Below are positions 52,067 to 63,046 of a stretch of 64,000 nucleotides of DNA, piece by piece. The notes under the pieces were generated by a model that saw only the letters and a list, made by a program, of their open reading frames with translations, was not told the DNA's origin and searched no databases. The stretch is from Prinia subflava (Eukaryota; Chordata; Aves; Passeriformes; Cisticolidae): contig NC_086283.1 in the NCBI RefSeq assembly GCF_021018805.1, positions 56,968,705 through 57,032,704 on the forward strand, given 5' to 3'. Every line of letters starts with the position of its first letter. The stretch's first letter is position 1. Position numbers and translations under genes: made by a program.

Positions 52067-55000
52067 AACTTTTTAAAATGTAGTTTTAACTCCGCTGTGG
52101 CAAACTTTTATTAGGTTTAAGGCTGTACACCTTTGTAATTTCTGATGCTGCAAAATTAGGAACTATGAGACAGTGACAGTGAGGATCCAGTCTCTGTTAC
52201 CGTGACAGAGAGCTAAGGCAACAGGACTTAACATCATGTCTCTGCATTTGTGGGAGAACTGGAAGTATTTAGTCTGGGAAGAAGTAGCAAGCTCCTGTGA
52301 ACTCTAAACCAGCACTCACAGATCACTAAAGTCACTGCTTGCTTTTTGAAACATAATGAAGGCTTATAGTGACCTGAAGCCTTAGACACTTGTTTGATTG
52401 AATGCAAAGTTAAAGAATACTGAACTAGTCCTATCGGGTCAAACTAAAGTCTCATCCAGCTTAATATCCATTTTCTAATACTGGCCAGGATCAGGCTCCT
52501 AAAGGAAATTATAAGAACTAGGTATGTGGAGAGCAATTTTCTGGATTTATGCCCCCCAACTCCTGTATTTTAGCCAGATACTATGTTCCTAGGATAACTA
52601 CTGAGTCCCTAGATATGTTTGGGGTACATTCCTCCTTCTGTCCATTCCTCTCCCCCTCATCTTTCCTATCTGCTGTGGTTGGCAGGGTTCAAAAGAGACA
52701 AATACACAGTTTCACACTGGTCTGTCTGCAGGTAAACCCCACCTCCACCCTACTCACCACTGCACTGTGTTAAACACAATTTCAAAACATTATTTTTTGA
52801 GGCCTGAAATAACTGGATTTCCCTGGGCTTTAATTTACCACTTGACTAGTTTCCTATTTAACCTTTCACTTCAATCCTTATTTCACAGCATGAAATGATA
52901 CCCCTGCACACCATATTTCTCTTCTTGAGGCAATCCTACCAAAATTATCTCTTGCTTGGATGTGATGGGAAATGCATGCAACTTTCTGAAACAACTCAGT
53001 GAAAACAACATATTGCTCATAGAAAATTCTCAGTAAAGGTTGCAGCTGAGAAACTTTGATAGGAGGAATGGCATATCAGACACACTTTACCCAAAGTTCT
53101 ACTTATTTAGAAAGGAAAAGGCATGAAAACTTTCTGAAAGAACAATTTTTCCCAAACCCCATTTGTGAAAGGTACCTAAGTGTGTGTCTGGCTTTAAGCA
53201 AATGAGTTGTTATAAAAATACTCTTGTGCCTGATATAATGCCTGCTAAACTATGGATTTTACCAGGGACACTGCAATTAATCACACACATTTTTGGAGCC
53301 TGAGCTAAAGAGTCAAGATATTCTAGCTATCCATATAAATGTCTTACACAGATAAGGTATAGCAGGGAATCTTACCATTGTTTCAGACTTTGATTAGACA
53401 CATCTTTGTTTTCTTGCTGGATGAAAAACTTTAGAACAAAACTGCAGTATTGTGCATCCTCCCAACACTCTATTTATTCATTTTGCTTGGGATTTAAATA
53501 AGAAGAGTTATGGGGAAGACAAAGCCCACACAGAGAGCCCTCTCCCTATCAGCAATATATTTTTATTTACAGCTGGTCATCTAACTGATTTTCATGAGGA
53601 GCAAAAGCTCCAATTGAATCAGGGCAGTTCTGGAATGGCTGTGAACATGTGTGTTTGAGTAGGTATGTACATTGGGGAAGGCTCATCCTTCATTTTGTAT
53701 ATTAATGATGTAATGGATCCAAACAATTTCTGCATTTAACTGCAGGACTTTTAGCTGAACTCTCAGTGAAATCCATACAAAAAAATGTATATCTGCATGT
53801 GTGGTCTATGGTGCTAGAGTTTTTGATATGTTTAAACAAGAGAATATCCTTAGTTACTCTAGTCTAAGTTGTCTCACCATGTACTGGGATGGAGACAAAG
53901 AAAGAAAAGTATGGTTCTGGTATGAAAGCTTCTGTGAAAGAAAGGGTGGTTTTAATTCCAGTTCCTGCTCTCTGAAGTATTTCACCAGTCCAAAAATTCT
54001 GGCAAAGCTGCCTAAGAGCCTGACTGTCTCCTGAGAGATGTGTACTTGCACCTCTTCAGGCACATGAAGAAATTGAGCTCAGGTTTCTCCTTCTTGGGGA
54101 GAGGACATTTGCCACTGCTGAACTGCAGAAGGGAGGCAGTCCTTTGTTACAATCCTTTTCAAACGGTATCTTTCTCTGGTGTTTTTGTTTCACTCTGGGG
54201 CTGTGAAGGCACCTCCTTGCAGCATGGAGTTGAAAGCCTCCAAAGCTTCAGTGAGAAATCCTGTTTGATTGTTAACACTTTGTTAGTTTCTTGCTTAGCT
54301 GACATAGTAGTTGTGATTCTCACCTTTAGACACTGCATGCTCCTCAGGTTATGAACATGGAGCCTGTGTGTGCCTGACTCAAGGTACTGTGTTGATGACC
54401 AGATTGTGGTGAGTTTGGAGCTCCAAAGCTGAGAGCTTCTTGCTTGGTCTAAATACACCCTAAGTCCTGTTCCCCTTGTAAGGAAAGAAGCTAGCAGCTT
54501 TGCCACACTCCCACAGGGGTGCTTTGAAGACGATATATCTTGGAGATTGCATACTAGTGAGATAATCTCATAGAGAAGGCTGTAAACACCTTGGATGATG
54601 GTGTGGGCAGAACACGCTCCAGAGTGCTCGTAGTGCTCTGATTTATTCCAAAAGGAAGATGGTTTCTTTGTAGAGCCTGTGGAGGAAAAGCAGCACAGAG
54701 TGAAGCCTTGGAGACCCCTCAGCCAGCTGATTTCATCAGGGACACTGGGATAATAACACACCTTGGTAAATTGCACCCTGCCAGGAGTATAAATTTTGCC
54801 CATGAAATATGGCAGGGATACATGCTGGTGCCAGTGCTCTCTCAGTCAGCTTACTGCAGGACAGGCCACTCGTGGCTGCAGCAGAAGGGGCTTGTGAGGA
54901 ATCAGAGAAGCCAGAACTCTACTGTCCTCACAGTGTAAGACCACACAAGGCATACCTGTGTGACATGATGGCCCAGACATAGAAATAGCACTACCTGGGC

Positions 55001-58000
55001 AGGGCACGCTTTGAGATTGCTGACCATGAGAATGCATGAGAATTGGAAGGGGCTGGGACTAGCATTCATTCTGAGATGTGTCACCACAGAGATGAGGGTA
55101 CTGATTTGTGATGGGGTACAAATTAACCATGGATTTATGCACAGAGAGTGCCAGTCTAATTTGGAGGACCTTTTGGTCCCTCACCAGGGACAATGCACCA
55201 GAACAATGGGGATTATCATGCTTGGCCACTAAACTCTTGCCCACAGAGATGAAAATCAGTTTGGATCCAAAAAAGCTATGTATTTAATGTTAATTTGTTA
55301 AACCACATTAAAGCTGTGTTTCAGCATTTTTAATCAAAGGTGCTTTTAATGTGATTAGACTTCTTTACCTTATCAAGTGAATAGATCTGAACCTAATGTC
55401 ATTTTTTTTGGTCTTGAATTATAATACCCACACAGAAATTGAATGAGGTTTTAATATACATTTAAAAAATTAATTTGGATATACTTGCATGAGAGCAGAA
55501 TGTCTGGACTGAACATGAGTCAGTGGAGACACATCAGTGAAGGGAGAGAGCTGTCAATCTTCAGAGCAGTCCTCACTGCCAGTGCTGGAATAGTTCAGAT
55601 TCAAAAAGGGAAAGCCAAATTATTCCTATTAATAGATTTTCACCTTCTATGCCTTTTTGCTCAGTTATTTTCAGAGGCCAAAGCCTGTTATAACTAAGTT
55701 ATAACTAATGATGTATTTCAGGGGTGTAGTAGTCTGTAGAGACATTCAGCCCACACCAAACAGCATCAATGTCTTGCACATTAATGGGGCTAGCACTGTG
55801 TGTGCTTGTATATGTATATATTCATAGTTGGGACTGAATGATGTAAAAAGTTCTGAAACATTAGACGTTAAAGTACCCATTTATCTTGCTGTGAAAGTTG
55901 CCTGAAGTTTCACAAATTGAGTCTGTATAAATTGTTGGCACATTGGAGGCTATCAGGTCTTGTTTTATAGCAACGTATATACAGATACATGTACAAACAA
56001 CTCTGAAATTCCTGAAAAGAGACGTTAATGGGACGTCATCACTTGTCACAAGTGCTGCTGTTGCCAAAGATGTTGCCTTGACCTTTAAACCACTATTAGG
56101 ATACTTCTGTGTAATCAAGATTTGCATCTTCAAAATGTCAGTAGAACAAAAGGTACTGTTGTCCTGACTCAGCTGAGTTGATGTCAAAGACCTGGTGCTC
56201 AGCTGCTGACAAAATCTAGTCAAACTTAAGATAAGGTAGTGTTTCATTCACAGTTATGTTTACAATACATCGTTCCCATTTCATTCTGTTGAGGATGACA
56301 GTTCTTACTCTTTTCTTGTTACCAGTGGAGGACAATAGGCAGTTTTGAATTCATGCATATTGTTTTCCACTTGTCTTCATGGGTTTTAAGGAGCACAAAA
56401 TTAGGAAAAAGAAAATGGCAGTCCCCAGTTTAGGGAAGAATGAGAACAGGATTAAACCATGAATTTATTTATCAATTCAGGGACTGATTTTGTTAAATAA
56501 GTACATTTTCTGTACAGAAAAAATATCGTCTTGAACCATTTTTTTTTTCTCTCTTGGTAAGGCATTCAAGGTATTCCTAATTATACCGCCTTTGGTCAGT
56601 GTATTTGTAAAAATGAACTTAGAAACAAAAGAAAATCAGATTGTTGAAATCATATTCAACTGTTTGTTACTCTGGAACATGCTTTGTTTATTTTTTTTTT
56701 TTATTCATCTTTCTCTTCTAGCTTGCATTATATTTTGCAGAGGTGTATATATGAGTGAAATATTAGACATAGCAGCATTCTGCACACGATATAAGTAAGT
56801 TCACAGTGCAGAGGTCCAGAAGAGCCAGATACCAATAATGAGATGAGCTTGGGCATAGGCAGAGCTTAGTTTTTGTACTGAAGAAGTTGACATGAAAATA
56901 GCAAAGAGATGTAAAAGCTCCATACACAATCTCTGCGTGGGTATTGGTGACAAGTAGGCAGCACACCTTTCTTCTGCCTGTCCTATGATAAACTGATGTA
57001 CATGAACGTTTGCTGTTCTGCAAGTAACTGTGCAATTTTTGTGAGATTGTGCAACATGTCTGAGCTACAGTTCCCGTTCCACTGAAATTATGTAAATGCT
57101 CCCATCTCTCTAGCTCCAGAAGTCCAAAGTGGCCCTTGACTATAGGAAGAGATAAAATACTTCAAGATCTGGAAATATTACAGTAGGTTGGACTGTGCTG
57201 TACTAGCTCAGAAGATTGATGTACACTGGGCATTTTCTGACCAATTTCTGGCAAACCAGCTCTTTTACCACAGTTCTGCAACTGAGGGGGTAAAATGGCT
57301 GGGTTAACATGGTGTTAAATCAGCTGCTATCCACTCTGTTGAAATATCTCACACATGGAAACAGCAGAGAAGGAGAGGCAGATTTATGTGCGGTAAGCAA
57401 TACCACCTTCTTTGGCATTGGTGTATACAGGAGTAAATCACACCCTTCAGCTGTGGATCTATGACACATTGTATAAAAAGAATTATAATCTTTCTTCTCG
57501 GAATAATAGGTTTATTTCTGGAACAGATTTCGGGTATGTTTTTCTGAGAAATCTCCCACTTCTAAAAGACAAGGTGCAGGAATTCATCTGGAGTTTCATT
57601 TGTAGTCATTTTGAACGCATTCTTTGGCTGCAGAGGTCCTTCCACAGCATCTCACCCTCAAGAACAGGGTCTTTGGTGGGGGGGCACCCTGTGTCTTGCT
57701 CATGGTGCCTCAGACCTGATAACTCCCTGGAATGATGGTTTAATACTGATGAACACATCTTGAAGACAATGTTTGAATATTTAGATTTTGCAGAGTACAG
57801 AAAACCAGGTTATATCGAAATTATTTAAAAGTACACTTTGTTAGCCAACAGAATCCCTTACATTTTGCTGAAGTAGGCTCCCTCCTTGCTAAGTAGTGAC
57901 CCCTTAAGGAAAAACTGAGCTACTGCCGCCAGTGCTATCTCCCCATCTTGAGCTGTTCTTCCGTGTTCTTTTCCTCCCCACTATGCCTGGGGCTTATCCC

Positions 58001-59420
58001 CTGAACTTCATTTCAGCACACTTGAGAACGGATGTCCTAACGCTGTCTGTGAAGAAACCCAAAATGTGACTCAAACGCATCTGTAACCTTTTGTGTCAAG
58101 AACTTTATCTATTTCATCTCCCATAACTCCCCTTCCCATCTTGAATTTTCACTAAAGTTGTATCACCAGGGCACTTTGGAATTTTTTTTCCTTGATGTTT
58201 TGCCATTGATGTTGTTCTCTGCTCTTCTTCTACCATACACATAAGGACTTAGACCAACATTGGGGTTTTTTTCTGTTTATTTCAAAGCCCAGATGCTGAA
58301 AAACCAAAATATTGATGAACCACTGCTTCTTCAAAAACTTCTTGCTCCAGGAGAGTATGTTGAAAAAACTGAGTCCAAAAATTTCAGACAAGAAAATGAG
58401 GAACTCAGTGTATACTAGGTTTTCACTGTTTTGTCCTTCTTAAGCCTGATTTGGGAAGATTCTTTTAATGTCTTAGGTCCAAGAATACTGAAAAACAATT
58501 TAAAAGCATCTCTTGTGCATGATGTTCATTGTTTGATGTCTAAGGGACATGCGCAAGTCTCCTCAAGAGGAGAAATCACTAAGAACCATGAAGTAGCAAA
58601 CCTAGTTTTACATTGTGACTCAGTCTGTTTCCCACATTGCATGACTTTTCCAGGAAAGATCTTCCATTGTAGACTTTAAGTAGTTTGTACAGATCTTTTT
58701 GATAACTTCTGAGTATTGTATTTCCCACGCAATAATGCGTAAGTGCAAGTCCTATGGGTAATAGTTATCTCTACTAGCAAGGACTATGGCTCAGGTTAGC
58801 TGAACAATTATACACAGATTCCTGAAGTTTTCCAGCTGATGGTGTCGTTCGGTTTGGTGCATTTACACTGCTATCAGTAACTTCACAGCTGTCTTGGGTA
58901 TGGCTGTATTGGGTGCAGTTTTGTCTGTGGAATGCAGCAAGGCTTTACCTGACCAACCCCTTGGTTGTGAGAACGGGTGGTTCCCCGACCAGCGCCATGA
59001 GAAGGTACCAAATTAGATACGGACCCACGCTGAGAACAGTGAGACCTTCCTGGGACAGGACCTCCTTGCAAATCAGCAGGTGCGGGAGCGCACGCTAGTC
59101 TCGCAGACCCTCCGTCCCTTAGCATCCACCGCCGCCGGGGTGGAGGCGGCACTGCTAGTAACCTCGCAGGTTAAGCGGAAACCCCAGTTTAGGCAGGTGC
59201 CTAAGTGGCACCCTGATGAATACGGCACCCACCGCCCGCTTTCTCCCATCCCGCGCGGGGGCCACCCTGACCGCCGGAGGGGGGGCCCGACCTCTCCCCT
59301 CTGCGCGCCCCGGGCGGTGTTGGCCGGTGGGGCGGCCCCAGGCTGGAACACCGCCCCGTCCTGCCCTGCCCGGCCCCTGCCCGCCCCGCCCCGCTGGGGC
59401 CGCGGTGCCTGCGCTCTCCC

Positions 59421-59443
59421 TGGGGCTGGGGCTGGGGCCAGGG
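59421..59443 (+). promoter_or_regulatory. G-quadruplex-capable G-run cluster
   Basis: Four G-runs of three or four G separated by two or three bases (GGGGCTGGGGCTGGGG, then CCAGGG) lie on the + strand within the CpG island. Confidence 0.6.
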
Positions 59444-59577
59444 CCGAGGCCGCCCCGCACCCTGGGGGCCGTGCAGGCTCCTCCCGAGAGCAGGCGAGGG
59501 GTGCCCGGGGCGGGCGTTAGTGAGGCGTGTGCCGAGGGGGTGTGGTTTTGGGCTGGAGTTTATTAGTAGTAGTAGTG

Positions 59578-59652
59578 AAGAAAGGAAAACGGGGGGAGGG
59601 GGGGAAAGGGGGTGGAGAAGGAGGGAGGGGGGTGAAAGGAAAAAAAAAAAGG
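59578..59652 (+). promoter_or_regulatory. Polypurine G-rich tract upstream of the NRG1 start
   Basis: About 75 bases that are nearly all purine on the + strand, with runs of six, seven, five and six G between 59,591 and 59,632 and an A-run at its right end. It lies about 180-250 bp before the proposed start codon, so it is either core promoter or 5' UTR. It could form a G-quadruplex in DNA, or in RNA if transcribed. Confidence 0.65.
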
Positions 59653-59831
59653 CCCGAAGAGGAGTTTCTGAAAACTTCCAAGGAACTCGCGGCTGCAAGT
59701 CCCAGCGGCAGGCAAGAGCGATGCTAGAGCCTCGGGCGCTCCGGGAGCCGACAGCGGCGGCGGTGGCGGCAGAGGGGGTGACCGCGGGGATGGCGGAGGC
59801 AGCGGGGAGCGCGGTGCCGGCCGGAGCCGGG

Positions 59832-59940
59832 ATGGCCGAGAAGAAAAAATCTGGCAACGGCAGGAAGGGCAGGAAAGGCAAGGGGGCCGGCAAGAAGCCC
59901 GCTCCGCCAGAGGAGGGCGAGGCGCCCAGGTCCACCACAG
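59832..59940 (+). CDS. NRG1: Neuregulin-1, type I first coding exon (5' part of gene only)
   Basis: NRG1 encodes an ErbB3/ErbB4 ligand precursor; type I (heregulin/ARIA) forms have a short basic N-terminus, an Ig-like domain, an EGF-like domain and a transmembrane segment. Only the N-terminus is here: 36 codons plus one base, starting MAEKKKSGNGRKGRKGKGAG and continuing KKP, very like the human MSERKEGRGKGKG...GSGKKP exon. The exon ends at CACAG|GTAAGC, a near-consensus donor, leaving phase 1, which is what I recall for the human exon before the Ig-domain exon. The start is chosen by alignment to the human start and has a strong context (GGGATGG). Two in-frame ATGs upstream (59,721 and 59,790) have no intervening stop, so a longer N-terminus cannot be excluded. 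No signal peptide is visible, as in known type I forms. The Ig, EGF and later exons lie beyond the window. Confidence 0.78.
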
Positions 59941-61733
59941 GTAAGCCCGTCGGCAGGTGTGGGGGCTGCCCCGCGCCGACCTTCCGCGCCGTTCCGCGGC
60001 CGCAGGTCCGCACGCAGCGGGCACATCCCCGGCGCCCGCTGCCGCCTGCCCGCATCGGCGGAGCCTCCGCGTCCCGCGGCGGCTGCTCGCAGAGCTCCCG
60101 GAGCGGCGCAGGCGGCGGCGCTGCCGGGAGCCCTCGGCTGTGCGACCACGGTTCGGTCTGCTGCCCTGTTTCCCTCCGCGGGTCCCGAAATCCTGAGAGG
60201 CTCTCGGTCAGCTGTTGCTTTCTTCATATTCTTTCCCACCACCACCACCATCCCCCCTCCTCCGTTTTTTGGAGGGAGTGAGTCTATCTCTCCTGTTACA
60301 AAACACATTTTCTGTCCCTTCCTTCCCTCAGAAATCACTTAGCGTAGTTGAACAGATGGCCAACTTTCATATGGGGTATTTTGTCTAAACTTGCAGCTAT
60401 TTACTCAGGGATGATCAGAGAGGACATTTCGCTCACTTGGCAGCACGTGTTGTTGCTCTCATGCCTCCTCACTATTAAGCACAAGAATTCATGCCAGTGA
60501 TACCCTTGTCCTCCGTAGGTGTCCAGAAGCAGGACCCAAAGGAAGGGACGCAGCTGCCCCTTCCCCATAGTTACTTATCTCTGTCAGCCAAAGCCTCAGT
60601 CAGGATCAGGACTCCTAGTGCTGTACAAACACATATGAGGGCATGATGCTTTTCCTAGAGACCTTGTGTTATGCCATATAGTTTAGCAGAAAGCCTAGCT
60701 GTATCTATGGATGCTTTTCGCTTTTTGCAACAGCAATGTACAGCTGCAGTTGTTGATCACCAATGTCTTTGAATTCTTTGCGGTTTTTTGAGAAATTGTT
60801 TTAAAATAAGCATGGGGGAAATGGTCAGTTGCCTGTGGTTTGGTTTTGAGTTTTTTGATTGGTTGTGTATTTTCGCCCTTTATGTTGTTTTCCTGTCCAA
60901 ACAACCAAAATAACATAAAGCCCAGTAGGGTAAAACTTTCTAAAATATACCTACGTTAATTTTTCATTATGGCCAACCTAGTGCTGCTCTTGACTTCAAT
61001 CATCAGCCCTCAGGGAGGATATGTGTGATTCAGCAGCAGCAGATATCTCTTTGGGCTACTAATTCTTACAAACTAGCACTGCCCAATGCATCCTCTTCTC
61101 TAGGTTGTTTGGAGACACAGCTCACCCAGGTTCTGCCCAGCAGTGTCTGTAAACAAGTTTCAGGTACAGCAGAGGAGGTTTTCCATGTATGCCGAGATAG
61201 AGACAAAACACTTGTTTTGCACCAGATTTTTATAATGCTGTTACACTGTTCAAGCATTTAAGCATCTCCTGCTAAAACTAACCACCTCTGACATTAAAAC
61301 ATTAAAACCTCTGGCAAACTTATCTGTGACATCTGGGCTATTTGAAGTGTTTGTGGGGCTTTTTGTTTGTTTTTGTGGCTGACAAAAACAGGAAGACTGT
61401 GACAAGCTGGACAATTTGTGATAGGAAAGATCTGTAAAGGAGAAACACATTTTCTCACTGTGCAGCTCAGAGTTTTATAGCATCCCATCCCATTCATGTA
61501 GGAGAGATTTCTTTGTCCTGTTGTGCAGTTTTGCTTTTGTAGCGGAGCAGGGTGCTGAGGGAGCAGTGAAAGTAGCTGTGAACCAGAGAGCATATTTTTT
61601 GCGTAATCCAACCAAATCAGCTTCTAAACTAAGCAGAGATTTTTGGGAAGATGGTCTTCTTTCTCTGTAGAGGGGAGCTAGAATAACAGAAAAATCCATA
61701 CAGGTAAATAGCACCTTAAGTTTAGGTGTCTAA

Positions 61734-61793
61734 GTTAATTCTCACTAATTCTGGTGATTAATTCTAATTCTGGTTAATTCTCACTTCTGGTGG
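61734..61793. repeat. Local duplication of GTTAATTCTCACT...CTGGTG
   Basis: GTTAATTCTCACTAATTCTG at 61,734 recurs as GTTAATTCTCACTTCTGGTG at 61,773 with a related ATTAATTCTAATTCTG between them. This is an imperfect three-part tandem. Confidence 0.75.
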
Positions 61794-63031
61794 TCTGATT
61801 ATGTCTGCTATGGTGAGAGTTTTACCTGGAGATCCAAAGGGTAGCAAATGTTGATTGAGGTTCATCAGGGCAGGATTCAGATCATGCCAGTTCCCAAGGC
61901 TTTGCTAAAACTCCAGAAGGCTAAGTCTTTACTAAGCCAAAATATGTCAGTGTTTGAACCAGAAATAATCCACTTTTCTGGCAAGTGCTTACCTCAGGTC
62001 TCCAAAGCACCAGTATGTTTTTATAGGTATGAAAGAGTACCGCCTTCATCCATACCTGACATTACTAGTCAAAAAATTTCCTGTGTGGGCAAGAAATGAA
62101 CATTCTTCTATCTTATGTAATAAAAATCCTATTCCTTCTAAGATGAGTGTATGTGGCAGGGTAGTTCACATGTGTAGCTAATCCCTGTAGTCTGTTTAAT
62201 GGGAAAATGAAATACAGCATAACGCATGACTGTAAATTTGACTCAGAATCAGATAATGTCACACTGGAAATGTAACACAGATTTTATCTAATCTTTACTT
62301 AAGGGTATTATCAGGTTTGGGGGACATTTAGACCTAGAACTGATACTTAGAAGAGAAAGAACAGAAAGAGTGGTTAATGTAAAATGTAACAAGAGACCAA
62401 TTTTGCATTTCAAACCATGAGCTTTTATTCTCTCTGTTCAAGCATATTAGAGTTTGAATTAATTACTAATCTACTCATGTTGATTACAGGACTTACTGGG
62501 GACACTATAAAGGCCTGACTTTGATAGGACTACAGTTTTCGTTTTTGCTAATACAGTTTTGCAGCCATACCTGTTATCATTTGGTGTGTTTAGGGTGTGC
62601 AGTCTGAGAGGTTATGAAACAGTTTTGCATCTAGTTACCTGCTTTCCTTGGTTGAATTATGTCAAGAATTATCTTTTCCTCTACAAGGAGTTTCATCCAC
62701 TTATAGTCTTCCTTATGAAGAACAGTAACTTGCAGACAGTCCTCAGTTTTAAGATCTCGCACTAGCACAGAAATCCTTAGGAGGTGTTCAGCTTTTTGTT
62801 TAGTGCGGTGGTTTTTTCTGACCATGCTTCTTGCAACTTAGTTGGCTTTTGGCTGTCAAAGTATATCATATGCACTTCAATCCTGGATCTGGAAGCACTG
62901 CTGACTTCTCAATGGGTTGAGAATTAGCTTTATTAATTGGGAAGAAAGGGTATGAGAAAATCTTTCATATTCTGTCATAACTTACCCAGAAACTCCAGAA
63001 CTGCTATTGGAGAAGAAAAAGTTATTGGGGG

Positions 63032-63046
63032 AAAAAAAAAAAAAAA
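63032..63046. repeat. Poly-A run (15 A)
   Basis: An uninterrupted A-run in the presumed intron, preceded by GGGGG. No retrocopy is recognised. Confidence 0.9.

Larger units (their letters stand above)
48114..59079. other. Gene-poor unique sequence upstream of the CpG island
   Basis: About 11 kb with no recognisable exon or interspersed repeat. It holds a GT microsatellite (51,452-51,479), an A/C-only tract (51,963-52,066), a T-run near 56,690-56,702 and a 214-codon minus-strand open frame (54,803-54,159) without any domain I recognise. From about 58,900 the GC content begins to rise toward the promoter region. Confidence 0.55.
59080..60190 (+). promoter_or_regulatory. NRG1: CpG island, probable NRG1 type I promoter and first exon
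   Basis: A sharp change from AT-leaning sequence to dense G+C with frequent CpG surrounds the only supported coding exon. It contains many GC-box-like stretches (for example CCCGCCCCGCCCCG near 59,380) and no convincing TATA box, the usual arrangement for a dispersed vertebrate promoter. Two G-run clusters lie upstream of the start codon (59,421-59,443 and 59,591-59,632). The transcription start cannot be fixed from sequence, but it should lie between about 59,100 and 59,700 if the start codon at 59,832 is used. Confidence 0.8.

Noticed and set aside
59201..60055. 284-codon minus-strand open frame across the CpG island, with others of 204 and 153 codons
   Set aside because: They are antisense to the NRG1 exon, Pro/Ala/Arg-rich and low in complexity, as expected from stop-poor GC-rich sequence. 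No splice or domain evidence supports coding.
59941..60281. Continuation of the NRG1 reading frame beyond 59,940 to 60,281
   Set aside because: The frame stays open by composition, but the CACAG|GTAAGC donor at 59,940/59,941 and the match to the human exon length indicate intron. Downstream residues have no resemblance to NRG1.
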